47,140 nucleotides of DNA from Chara braunii (GCA_003427395.1 BFEA01000009.1:3422096-3469235), one strand, 5' to 3'. Numbered from the stretch's first letter, positions 32,793-43,640 are shown. Notes: generated by a model not told the origin, from the sequence alone. A program made the numbers and translations.

Positions 32793-33730
32793 TCGGAACG
32801 GAGTGTTAGTCCCATGTATGGTTGCGACCCCTCACACTTCGATTGCTTGTCACGTGGTTTCCGTTGCGAGGATTCACGACGCCATAGCTCGGAATGACGT
32901 CGAGGAGATGGGCCTTATTTTCTTACATGCCCTCCCCTCGTCGGACGGACCAGCCGCGTCGCCGTCGGACCCACGTATTACCCACCTCTTAGACGGATAT
33001 GGAAACGTCTTCGCGGCTCCCGCCGGAACGGTTCCGGATCGGCCCATACGTCACGGGATTACTCTTGAGGCGGGCGCCGTCCCTCCGCGTGGATGCATTT
33101 ACCGCATGAGAAGAGGAACTCGAGGTGCTTCGAGCACAACTCGATGACCTTCTCGACAAGGGTTGTGCTCGCCCTAGTTGTTCGCCATACGGTGCACCAG
33201 TTCTCTTCGTCCGGAAGAAGAACAAGGATCTACGGCTGTGCATTGACTATCGAAAACTTGACGCACAAACCGTTAAGAACGCCGACCCTCTCCCTCGGAT
33301 TGATGATCTCCTCGAGCGGTTGGGCGGCGTGACGTACTTCTCGAAGTTGGGTTTGAAGTCGGGTTACCACCAGATCGAAATCCAGCCTCAAGATCGGTAC
33401 AAGACCGCTTTCAAAATGAGGTATGGACATTTTGAGTGGGTCATGATGCCATTTGGACTCACCAATGCCCCAACAACTTTCCAAGCAGCCATGACAATGG
33501 AGTTTCGAGACTTGCTCGATCGTTCCATCCTCATCTACCTCGACGATATCTTGGTCTGTAGTAGGACGCTTGACGAGCACCTCGTACACCTTCGTGTGGT
33601 GTTGGATCGTTTGCGAGCAGCCAAGTACAAAGCAAACCGCGACAAGTGCGAATTCACCAAACAAGAGCTTGAGTACTTAGGTCATTATGTGACGCCGAAA
33701 GGCATTCGTCCCTTAGCGGACAAGATCTAA
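32776..33730 (+). pseudogene. pol: Element 4 pol, reverse transcriptase
   Basis: Two frames cover the RT: 32776-33147 leads in with GNVFAAPAGTVPDRPIRHGI, and 33125-33730 holds the palm. Visible are [20 protein letters not shown], then [14 protein letters not shown], where the first catalytic Asp of the usual FSKIDL is Gly (codon 33350-33352), and YLDDILV with the Asp pair intact. [16 protein letters not shown] and [13 protein letters not shown] complete the pattern. A TAA follows at 33728. The Asp-to-Gly change alone should abolish polymerisation. Confidence 0.88.
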
Positions 33731-35762
33731 GCCATCGTGGATTGGTCGGAGCCCCGTTGCACGACGAACGGACGCTCTTTCATGGGTTTGGCTGGATACT
33801 GTCAGCGCTTCGTCGAGTCTTACTCCAAAGTGGCAGCTCCTTTGTCGAGACTTCAGTCCTCGAAGGTACCATTCGAGTTCGACGATGCAGCTCGTGGCGC
33901 GTTCAATACGTTGAAGGCGGCGATGCAAGACGCACCGGCCCTCCGTATCTATGACCCCACCCTACCCACCCAAGTGACTATGGATGCTTCCGGGTACGGT
34001 ATTGGTGCAGTGTTGGAACAATGCCACACGGATGGTTGGCACCCGGTCCAGTACTTCTCCAAAGGTGCCTCCCATCAACACTCTCGACGACGCTAGGACG
34101 AAAGAGCTACTCGCGTTCGTCACCGTCCTCAAACGGTGGCGCCACTTTCTTCTCAGTCGTCGGCGTTTTAAATGGAATACGGACAACAATCCGTTGACCT
34201 TCTATAAAACGCAAGACACAGTAACTAGTACGATAGGCCGATGGATGTACTACATCGACCAGTTCGACTTTAACCCATGCCACATCCCCGGTCCCGCCAA
34301 TCGAGCAGTGGACGCCCTCTCACGACGGCCCGATCTTTGTGCCCTTGTGACCACGACATTCGACCTCGACGACAATTTGCAGCAGCATTTCGTCAACAAC
34401 TACAAGTCCGATCCAACTTACTCTATGCTATACATGGAGCTTTCATCGGATCACCCACCGACTAGTCATTATCATATCTCCGACGGCTTCCTACTCCTCC
34501 ACACGAGAGGAAAGGACTTGTTAGTAGTGCCCCAAGATCGCATCTTACGGACTCGCCTTCTCGGCGAATTCCACGATGCACGACTTTCGGCACACCTTGG
34601 CGTGAACCACACATTGGCTCGCCCCCGCCAGCGTTTTCACTAGCCCAACATCCTTCACGACGTCACGAGGTACATTGAGTCATGCGCAGTTTGCCATCGT
34701 AACAAAGGTCGCTCTACGGTCCCTTATGGCGAACTGAAACGGATGCCGATTCCTCGGACACCACGCCTCTCCATTGCTATGGATGTTACAGGCCCGTTCC
34801 CCCGCAATCGCCTCGGCCATGACGACATTCTCACGGTCGTTGACCATTTGAGCAAGTACGCTCGTTTTCTTCCATGCAAGTATCGTGCTACAGCTCCCGA
34901 GCTCGCCCGACTCTTGCACACCGGCTGGATTACATGCCACGGTGTTCCGGAAGATATTGTGAGCAACAGAGACACTCGCTTCATGTCTGCCTTTTGGACG
35001 TCCCTCATGACGGATTTCGGTTCGACTATGAAGCCGAGTTCCACACGGCACCCGCAGGCGGATGGACAGTCGGAACGAGGGCATCAAACCGCTCAAATGA
35101 TGTTACGTACACTCATCCGTCTCGACCAGAAAGATTGGGTTGACCGGCTTCCCGACATCGAGTTCGCCTATAACACTTCGGTGCACCCGGCGATCTGCAT
35201 CACTCCATTCAAGTTGCATCACGGTGGAGAGAAAGCCAGAGTCTTTGTCGATCTTCTTCTACCACGGGTCGCCGACATAGACGTCGCTTGCTCTCCCGCT
35301 TCTGTTCGGAAGTAGCGGGACTTACTGATCAAAGCCCATGCAAACATGCAAAATGCTCAAATCCGCATGCAGCAGCAAGCTAACCGACGTCGACTCCCAT
35401 GTCCTTTCCGCGAGGGAAACCTTGTTTGGGTCCTGCGCTGAGGAATTCGCGCTCGAGCAGGACATCTCGCGCAAACTTCTGCAGCAGGTGACGACCCTGC
35501 AGGTCCTTCCTTTGTGATTGCCATCCCACCGCACCTCCGTGTGCAACCGGTTTTCCATGCGTCAAAGTTGGCCATCTACATGCCACCTTCCGAGGATGAG
35601 TTCCTGGGCCGACGATCACTAGACCCGCCCTCTATGGACGGACACCAGGAAGTCGGCCGTGTCATCAGGCACCGCAAGTTTGGCAACAAACCGATGCAAT
35701 ACGAAGTCACATTCAAGTAATGTGACCCTGATGACACTCGTTGGATCTCCCGCGCAGATTCT
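33731..35762 (+). pseudogene. pol: Element 4 pol, RNase H, integrase and chromodomain-like end
   Basis: RNase H follows RT: MDASGYGIG at about 33985, then a frameshift near 34060 into KELLAFVTVLKRWRHFL and NTDNNPL. The integrase finger has FHDARLSAHLG and CAVCHRNK, with a stop after RQRFH where relatives have Trp. The integrase core has AMDVTGPF (first Asp), VSNRDTRF where the second catalytic Asp is Asn (codon 34965-34967), and PQADGQSERG (Glu). Further stops lie at about 35313 and 35440. The C-terminal part (PPHLRVQPVFHASKL, then EVGRVIRHRKFG ... YEVTFK, stop, CDPDDTRW) resembles a degraded chromodomain. The integrase is inactive. Confidence 0.87.
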
Positions 35763-35861
35763 CCAACTACGAGAACCGGAGACTTGCCCAGGACAAAGTT
35801 CGTCCCACCCGACCCACCCAGGTATCGGACAGACAAGCCCTCGCAGGTAGCTCAGTCTTTT

Positions 35862-35872
35862 AAGGGGGGGAG
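35862..35872 (+). promoter_or_regulatory. Polypurine tract of element 4
   Basis: The run AAGGGGGGGAG lies directly before the LTR start TGTTACAG at 35875. This is the usual position for the plus-strand primer. Confidence 0.85.
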
Positions 35873-35874
35873 TG

Positions 35875-37003
35875 TGTTACAGTCTGCGACTTCACACGGG
35901 CCTCCACAGGCCCGACACACCGGTTCAAGGGTACCCAGGCCGGCCTCGCCAAAGGCCAGGCCTTTTTTCCTTCCGGTAGGCCCTATTAGGCCACTGGTTG
36001 GGCCCCATCTCCAGCGACCCAGGTTGGCCCAAACGACATGACCGTTTGGGCCTGGCGGCGCTCTTGAGGCTGCCGCCCACCGGTCTGGGCTGAACGGCCA
36101 TTTCGACGGTTCAGCCCACGGCGCAGGAGGCCAGCGTTGAGGCCGACCGGCCGCCGGATGGTACTTAGGCCGGTCCAGCGGCCATTCCTACAGGTAGAGA
36201 GTAGCGGTAGTGAGAGCAACCGCGCTGCGCTATTCTGAGTTCAGCGCAGGGCTGGGACTGCAGCGCTAAGTTTAGCGCACGGCAGTCCGGGAGAGCGAGG
36301 AGGAGGACTTACCTGGACAGCAGCTACGAGCGCCATAGCTCCCCGCGGCTCAGCGGCCTTCTGCAGCAGCCAAGGCGCCACCTTGTCCCATCAGGTAGGG
36401 CCTGGCACCACTCGCCATCTCCGTGCATCCTCCGCCATCTCTTCTTCTTCTTCTTCTTCTTCTTCTCCTTCTTCTTCAGACTTCATCTTCTTCTTCTTAT
36501 TCACATTGGAGACTTTGATACGAGTTGGACAGAGATCAGTGTTTGGACTTCGGTGGTAAGAGGCTGTGATACTCACCGGATTTGAGACTTGGAGATAGTT
36601 GGGATTGGTACTCGGCGGCATCACAGATTGGACACCGGTTATATTAGGACTCTGTACCTCCAACATTGGTGACTTATTGTCCACGACATTCTGATCTTGT
36701 TCGACGACATTTTGGACTACCATATCGGTGACCTATTGGATTCTATCTCGGTGACATCTGGCGCTGCCTACATCTCCCACCTCCTTCGTCTCTCCTCCCA
36801 CCTTTGTACGGGGCCTGAGCATCGTCTATGATTGGCTCAGACCCCTCCATCTCACGATTGTTTGTGTGTTGAGTGATATCTGTATGAGTTCAGTCTATGT
36901 GAGTCGGTCCATTTCTCAGACTTCCGCTGCATACATGCTCATCCTATATTGGTTGATCTTTGGTTTTGCTCATACTTGTTGAAGTATTCACTAGTATGCA
37001 ACA
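35875..37003 (+). repeat. Element 4 3' LTR
   Basis: An LTR of 1,129 bp starting TGTTACA and ending TGCAACA, preceded by a polypurine tract. A second copy lies inverted at 43733-44853, where a primer site follows its end, confirming both boundaries. It contains two strong hairpins at 36225-36288 and a (CTT)n tract at about 36439-36470. Confidence 0.93.
36225..36288. repeat. Pair of hairpins inside the element 4 LTR
   Basis: CTGCGCT pairs with AGCGCAG (36225-36249). GGACTGC pairs with GCAGTCC, with an inner GCGCTAA/TTAGCGC stem (36255-36288). Both are kept in the inverted copy of the LTR. Confidence 0.75.
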
Positions 37004-37286
37004 GTATGTGAAGCAGAGATTGACTCCCTATATAGTACAGCGCAGTCACGCCGTAGTGAACCTTTCTACACAGTCTCCAAAAAGAATTGTCTAGGCCCAG
37101 TTTGCAGCACGTGATGCTCCCAATGAATAGACTGGAGACTGTTTTTCAGAAAAAAAAAAAAAAAAAAAAATTCAGAATTTCTACTTTTACCTGTTGTAAG
37201 TGGACAGCCAGCCAGCAGCTGACATCGCAAGCAGAACGGTGAGGGCGACGCAACATGAGTCACGATCTAGACAAAAAGGGTTGCAC

Positions 37287-37328
<42 letters not shown>

Positions 37329-37527
37329 AGAATCGTCTATCCTTGACTGTGCTTGTGTGTGATGGTTTGTACCAGTTGAGTTGCATTCCCATTCAATGTC
37401 CCGTGCTTTGCTTATAACATATAGACGGTCTATCCCCCCAGCCAGCCATATGCAATAGCTACACCCATGCCTACAAGTGCCATTTTTGTGAGGCAGAAGC
37501 AAAAGTTCACGTGCGAAAAGAGTTTTC
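37004..37527. other. Non-coding interval with two poly(A) tracts
   Basis: No gene seen. It holds A21 at 37150-37170 and A35 at 37293-37327, which may be tails of retroposed sequences, but no source was recognised. Confidence 0.5.
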
Positions 37528-37622
37528 GGACCATTTCTCGATTTATGCGTGTCGTCCTTGTGCAGGGGCCATGCTAATCTTCTAGGTGTTGTTCCAATTT
37601 TTTGATGGATATCCCAAAGGAC
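37528..37622 (-). ncRNA. U6 snRNA-like copy 1 (probable pseudogene)
   Basis: The minus strand matches U6 spliceosomal RNA nearly end to end. In order are GTCCTTTGGGATATCC (5' stem-loop), AAATTGGAAC, AGAAGATTAGCATGGCCCC containing the U6 core before the internal stem-loop, the CTGCACAAGGA block, and CGAGAAATGGTCC at the 3' end. The ACAGAGA box, which pairs with the 5' splice site, is changed to ACCTAGA. No plant U6 upstream element or TATA was found in front, and an oligo(T) terminator is only weakly present. It is therefore a decayed copy rather than a working gene. Confidence 0.85.
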
Positions 37623-37653
37623 CGTATACAGGCTTCTGTGCAAATGCTTCTTT

Positions 37654-37728
37654 GGACCACTTCTCGAGTTCGGTGTGTCATCCTTGCGCAGGGGCCATCG
37701 TAATCTTCTATGTGATGTCCCGAAGGAC
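37654..37728 (-). ncRNA. U6 snRNA-like copy 2 (deleted pseudogene)
   Basis: A second U6 match on the minus strand, 31 bp from the first. It has GTCCTTCGGGACATC, then AGAAGATTACGATGGCCCC, the CTGCGCAAGGATGACAC block and CGAGAAGTGGTCCAAA. About 20 nt between the 5' stem-loop and the ACAGAGA region are missing, and the core ATTAGC is altered to ATTACG. It is closer than copy 1 to the usual U6 in the 5' loop and the GCGCAAGG block. The deletion makes function unlikely. Confidence 0.85.
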
Positions 37729-37769
37729 TGTGCAAAGGGTTTTTTCAGGAAGTACCATAACCTTAATTG

Positions 37770-37992
37770 TGATGCCCAAATTCCAGCATGGAGGTGGTTT
37801 TTTTTTTTCTAGACAAATAGTATCACACGAAACAAACAATACCCTTATGCAGCGTTGGCCATAGGGCGACGGCTGATGCTCAAATTCCAGCATGGAGGTT
37901 TTTCTTTTTTTCCTGGACAAATAGTGCGAAATTATGTGAAATAAGCATTCGTAACCCTTATGGAGCATCGGTCATGGGGCGACGACCGATGG
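37770..37992. repeat. Two-copy tandem repeat, about 104-118 bp unit
   Basis: TGATGC, then CAAATTCCAGCATGGAGG, a poly(T) stretch, GGACAAATAGT or GACAAATAGT, and a GGGCGACG block occur twice (37770-37873 and 37874-37992). The copies are diverged. The unit is non-coding. Confidence 0.85.
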
Positions 37993-38172
37993 TCCACTGC
38001 GTGTTGTAGCGGGGCCAAACTTTCGGCGAGGAGCGGTGGACGAAGGGGATTGAGGGTGGGGGGACGGGCAACGAACTGTTCACAATGCGATACCTTTTTT
38101 TTTTGCTTATTTGTTGCGTTCCCCTGTTGGTTTTGTGCGGCTCTCCAGTTCTTGTGCGCATGCCTGCCCGCC

Positions 38173-38232
38173 CACACACACACACACACCGCAAAAGGTT
38201 GGCTGACACGCACACACACGCACACACACACT
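38173..38232. repeat. Two (CA)n microsatellites
   Basis: CA runs at about 38173-38190 and 38208-38231 on the plus strand. Frames of repeated Cys-Val across them are artefacts. Confidence 0.9.
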
Positions 38233-38483
38233 AATATTAGTATTGTTAAGCTTGTCACCAACGGTTGTAGCTAGGGTTTGAACCCATGCACAAATTTGAG
38301 ACACCCAACTGCCTGATGAGATAATTGTTGAGGTAGACTGGGTGGGGACCGTTTGTTTTTGAAGTGTACCCTGTGTCAGGCAGCTGGCACGTCAGGATGT
38401 GTTTGTGTGTCCAAACCCTAACCTTGCACAGTGTGGAGAACCAGTTGAATGACATAAATGGAAAATGCGTTGACTTGCCGCCA

Positions 38484-39065
38484 CGATTCATTTCGCGGCC
38501 ATAAAGTTTTTTTTTTTTTTTTTCGTAATATTCTTCTAAGAAAGATCACAACAAAATCTACGGGCCTTGAGATTTTCAGATTTTTTTTAATATCCTTCTG
38601 AGCTTAAAAAATCACGGAAGATGCAATACGTTTTCCGTTGGCCGACACAAGGCAGTGGCAAAAATGAAAAAAACACCAAATTGGCGCAGCGATCATTTCA
38701 CGGTTAAAATGATTTTTTTTTCTTTTAATATTTTTCATGACAATATCAAAACGAAGTCGGTGGTCCCTGCAATTTTCAGCTTTTTTCGCCCATTTTTCTG
38801 AGCGTGAAAAATCAGTGAAGTTGGACTACGTTTTCTCTTGGCCAGCACATGGCAAAGTCGCAAAAATGGAGAATATGTCGAAACCGCACGACCATTATTT
38901 CACGGTCCAAAAAAAAATTCAAAACTTTTTGGATATTTTTCCCGAGGAGATCACAACCTAGTCTACATGATCTCAATTTTTCAGATTCTCATGTGCATTA
39001 TTCTGAGCGCTGAAAATCACCAAAGTTGCTGCTTCAAACTGTCTTTTCTGCTCAATGTTGCCCGC
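38484..39065. repeat. Three diverged tandem units of about 200 bp
   Basis: Units begin with CGATTCATTTCGCGG (38484), CGATCATTTCACGG (38690) and CGACCATTATTTCACGG (38889), giving steps of 206 and 199 bp. Within each come a T-rich stretch, then ATTTTCAG, TTCTGAGC and AAAATCA. Units one and two share a GTTTTC(C/T)(G/C)TTGGCC block. No coding potential is seen. Confidence 0.82.
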
Positions 39066-39237
39066 CTCTCCGTAAACCCCAAGGCCCTGACCCAACCGCC
39101 TACCCCCGCACAAAACAAAGCGTGATTGCCAAAGGAGCTGTCAGAGAGTAACCACAATTAGATTCAAGAAATGTTTTTGTCTGAGTACGCCACAAGGAGC
39201 TGCAGTGAGATACATTCAAAACAAAAAAAAACAAAAG

Positions 39238-41140
39238 ACTTACTTTACTCTACTCTACGATTCTCTCTACAAAAGAGTTACTTTATTCTGCAGAGTGAGG
39301 TACTTTACTTTTTCTCTATGATACTCTACTATACTCTACTCTGCTTCACTCTTTTCCACGACACTCTACTCTACTCTACAATTTTCTACTCTCCTCTATG
39401 ATTCTCTACTCTTCTCTACTAAACAATACTTTATGATAGTCTACTGTATGATATACTCTATTGTACTCTACTCTACTATACTCTACAGTAATGTACTTTA
39501 CACTATTTTACTCAACACTACTCTGCTGTACTTTGTTGTACTCTACTCTACTAGACTTTTCTCTACAATAGTCCACGCTACTCTACTCTACTTTACAATA
39601 CGCTTCTCCATGATACTTTACTCTACTGTACTCTACTATACGATTATCTACTATTCTCTACTAAATGATACTCCGATGTATTATACTTTACTCTACTCAA
39701 ATGATACTCTACTATACTCTACTCAAATCAACTCTAGACTACTCAACTCAACTCAATCGCACTTTACTGCACTTTGTTGTTGTACTCTACTCTACACTAT
39801 TCCACTTGACGATCCTCTACTCAACAATACTCTACTTTGTGATATTCTACTCTACGATACTCCACTCTTCGATACTCTACACTACAATACACTACTCTAC
39901 AATACTCTACTCTAGGATACTCGACTTTATAATACTCTACTATTCGCTACTCTACTCTACTAATTTACTCAACTCTACGCTACTACTTTACTCAACTATA
40001 CTCTACTCTACTCTAATCTACGCTATTTTACTTGCGCTGTTCTATGTTTTCTTCTCTACGCTTTTGTACTCTACTCTACACTACGATACTCCACTCTACG
40101 ATATTGCACTCTACGATACTCTACACGACTCTGTGATACTCTACAATATGATACTATACTCTATGATACTTTATGATTCTCTACTTTGCTCTACTCAACA
40201 ATACATTTCTCTACTCAACGATACTCTACTCTAAGATACTCTACTGTACTCAACAATACTCAACAATACTCATCAATACTCAACAATACTCTTTAATACC
40301 CTACAATATTCTACTAAGCTCCACTCCACTCAACTCAACTCTATTTTACTGTACGATACGATAATCTACTCTACAATACTCTACTCTCGATACTCTACTT
40401 TTATTATACTCTACTTTATTCTACTCTACTTTATTCTACTCTATGATACTCTACTCTACTACACTTTACTATACTCTACTCTACGATATTCTACGATACT
40501 CTACGATAATCCACCATACTCACCGACACTCTACTCTACTCAATGATATTACTGTACTCTACGACATTCTACTCTACGATACACTACTCTACGATGCTCT
40601 ACTCTACAATACTCTCCTATGTCATGCTCTTCTCTGCAATAGTCTACTCTATGCTACTCTACTCTATGTGACTCTACTATGCGCTACTATGGTTTGCTTT
40701 ACTCTTCTTCACTCCACTCTGCTCTGCTCTACTCTACTATACTTTATTATACCCTATGATACTCTACTCTACTTTATGATAATTTATTGTACTCTACGAT
40801 ACTCTACTCTTCAATATTCTACTCTACGATACTCTACATTACTCTACTCTACTCTACTCTACTCTACTCTACAGTACTCTAGTATACTCTACTCTACTCT
40901 ACGATTCTTTACTATACTCTACTCTTTTCTACAATACGATACTTTACTTTACTGTACTATACGGTAGTTTACTCTACTCTACGATATTCTACTCTACTCT
41001 ACGATAGTGTACTCTACTCCATGATCGCTTTTGATATTATGATCTACTCTACTCTACTCTATGAAACTCGACTGCATGATACTCTACTCTACGATACTCT
41101 TCTTTACGATAGTATATTCTACTCTATGATTTTTTACTAT
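39238..41140. repeat. Degenerate (CTCTA)n pentanucleotide satellite, about 1.9 kb
   Basis: Almost the whole interval is made of TACTC/CTCTA units with frequent insertions of GA, AA or single bases, giving longer words such as GATACTCTACTCTAC. Since 5 is not a multiple of 3, the pure repeat encodes a Leu-Tyr-Ser-Thr-Leu cycle in all forward frames and rarely makes stops, which explains several long Tyr/Ser/Leu-rich frames here. Confidence 0.97.
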
Positions 41141-41194
41141 GCTGGCTTCGGTGGGCTGTACAAGGACACACAGTCGTAGGAATGCTTTTTAAAT

Positions 41195-41359
41195 ATTTGA
41201 GCGTTTAAAGGTGACCTCTTATTTGAGCGTTTAAAGGTGACCTCTTTGAGGTCAGCTCCCTTCCAACATGTACAAGCTTAACATCTAAGCATTTTAAGGC
41301 AACCCCTTGAGGCCAACTCGCTTTGGACATGTACAAGTTTAACATTTAAGCATTTTAAA
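41195..41359. repeat. Short tandem duplications (26 bp and 62 bp)
   Basis: A perfect 26-bp direct repeat (41195-41220 and 41221-41246) starts ATTTGAGCGTTTAAAGG. It is followed by a 62-bp step repeat with ACATGTACAAG at 41266 and 41328, each followed by a TAAGCATTTTAA block. A related AAGGCGACCTCTTGAGG block recurs near 41548. Confidence 0.85.
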
Positions 41360-42658
41360 CCGTCAGTACACGGCCCTAACCGTGCAGAGAAAGCAACTCG
41401 TCGCCACCGCACTGTAGCAATAACTCTGTCTATTGGACCACAATAGCTGGCTGCGCCAGCCAAAAACGAAAAAAAGTGCACTACTGGCGGTTCAGAAAAG
41501 CTTGGCAGGCAGTAAGGCGCCTCCAGGCCTGGGTCTACAAGTGGTTTAAGGCGACCTCTTGAGGTTATCTCACTTTGGTGTTTTCTTCAGCTTTGTAGCT
41601 GAAAGCAGTTCCAATCTGGTTTGCTCGCATCCATTTGGCTGTGGTCTAGTGTGGTTGGCATATGTATGGCACAGTAGTACCAATTCGTCAGCCAGTTAAT
41701 CGATAGAAAAGGGCCGTGAAAGGGGTTTCTGAAAGCTCGCTACCAATAGTTAGATTGTCCTGGGATTACCAACAAGCAGATGTGTGAGAACTGGTATTCA
41801 TTTCAGTGTAGACTCTGTAGAACCAACCCTTTGATGTTTGTTGTTTTTGGCTCTTGTGATACCAGACGACACAACTGTGGGGCACATAGGGAATCCAAAC
41901 AAACAACCGCACTTGCCATGAAGTTCTATCAGTAGACAAATGATGTTCTATCAGTAGACAGATGAAGTCAAAGACACCCACCACCTTCATCTACTTTGAG
42001 AAGGTGTATGGCCATGGGGGCGCTAACTCTTGACAAATGCATTACCAAAATGAGCATCAGTCAGCATCTCAGCAAATGAGGTTGTTTGGTCTGCAAAGAT
42101 TGTTGAGGTAGGCCCCCCTTGTCTCCCCCCGTTGCCTGTCATCATCACGGAAGCGCTGCAGCAAACCTATGGCAAAATAAAAACCTCAACGTGCTCAGAG
42201 TGGCCCGGCTGATGGATGACGCTATCCCAATCTGCTCATTGTTGGACAAGACCTAACGATCCTTACGCTAGTCTCAGAAGCAAACATGGAGGAACTTAAG
42301 GCCACCAGGGATCGCCTCAGTCTAATCTCATACATGCCAGTCAACTGGGGAGGCAAAACTCAGGCCCGGTGGTTCTTCGTGTATGGGAGCCTCCTCTGGG
42401 CTTTGCAAGAGTATAGTGAGTCCCCTCCTTTTATGGGAGCATGTTCAAGTTTTGGGAGTGAGACCAACAGCAGAAGGTGAGCCCCAATACCACTCACAAG
42501 CAGTACTCACCCCAGGTAGGGACAAGCTTCCTAAATAGAAGGGTAAGAGGACATCGCTCTTTGGCAGGGCATACACCATTAACAATATGGGCCCCATACC
42601 CATCTGGTCCATAATTTGATCCCCATGCATTAACAGTTTGAGGGCCCTCAATCCTATT
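41360..42658. other. Interval without recognisable genes
   Basis: About 1.3 kb with short frames only. I see no conserved domain, splice-bounded exon, or end of a mobile element. The 3' side abuts the inverted element-3 LTR. Confidence 0.4.
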
Positions 42659-43385
42659 TGGCGCTCGGCGCCCAGACTACATGTGGCAGATCCTATCTAT
42701 AGCCTACACTACGATGCCGAAAGATGACGTCAACAGCATTCCCGAAGTACGAGCATATGGCAACCAACGTCGCCCGCTTCCAGCACCAGGTATGTCTCTC
42801 GCCACACTCACAACCTCGTTCCCCAACACACAGATGCCACTAGCACCCAAGGACAACCCTGCGCTTCACCCAGCTTACAGCAGTGCAGCTCGGCTGTGGC
42901 TGCGTGCTCCTTCCCTGCTCGCCCGTGAGAGCGTAGGAGCCAGCCAGCACAATAGCGCAGCAGCGCTTGCGCAGCATGCAGCCAGCACCCGAATGCCGAA
43001 TGAGGAAGCAGGCCCTTTGCTATATCGAAGTGGCCTGCCTGCGTTCAGTCCCAGGAAGCTTCCAGTAGGCCCCGGTAGCCTGAGGCCCAGTACGATCGAG
43101 CACAGGCCTGGGCCTGCGGTAGTTGCATGTGCCCAACTGCCTTTGGCATGTGTGTGGCCCAGTACCCGTATCCAGCCCAGGGCCTGCTTTCCATTCATTC
43201 ACACAGGCGGCCCAGGGCCTGGGTTTCTTCAACCAACTGGCACTGCGCAACTGCCTGAATTTCCTAGGTTGCGCAGAGGCCGAAATAAGGCCCTGAAGGC
43301 CTCGTCGAGCCTGCCTTCACTTAGGGCGGCCGACGGGCTGTAAGAGAGGGGCCAAAAAGGGGCTCATAGAGGCAGTGGCCTCGCA
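42659..43385 (-). repeat. Inverted copy of the element 3 LTR
   Basis: This 727-bp segment is the reverse complement of 26954-27676 with scattered substitutions. On the minus strand it starts TGCGAGGCCACTGCC and ends GGCGCCA. It has no polypurine tract in front; instead it is preceded by the GGTATTCTG repeats of an element-4 leader. It may be a solo LTR or a truncated copy. Flanking target duplications were not found. Confidence 0.85.
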
Positions 43386-43640
43386 GAATTAAAACAGAAT
43401 ACAGAATTGAAATCAGAATACCGAATTAAAACAGAATACCGATTTAAATAGAATACCGAATTAGAATCAGAATACCGAATTAAAACAGAATATCGAATTA
43501 AACAGAATACTTAATTTAAAACGGAATCCCGAATTAAAAACAGCATACCGAATTGAAATCAGAATACGGAATTAAAACAGAATACCGAATTAAAAAAAAA
43601 ATTGCAACTTTGAATCTCGATAGTAACCCAGAACTGATTA
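43386..43640 (-). repeat. Tandem array of AATTCGGTATTCTGTTTT-like units
   Basis: About a dozen imperfect 17-20-bp units of the form AATTCGGTATTCTGTTTT (minus strand) lie in the leader after the primer site of the inverted element-4 LTR. Two or three related units occur in the leader before element 4 gag (27871-27920). They are probably part of the untranslated leader of this family. Confidence 0.85.

Noticed and set aside
37958-38304. Cys/Val-rich frames near the CA repeats
   Set aside because: Artefacts of (CA)n microsatellites, with no conserved features.
39433-40967. Several long plus-strand frames rich in Leu, Tyr, Ser and Thr
   Set aside because: They translate the CTCTA pentanucleotide array, which is open in all three forward frames for trivial reasons.
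42286-42480. Short plus-strand frame MEELKATRDRLS as a host exon
   Set aside because: No splice-site support, no recognisable family, and only 64 codons.
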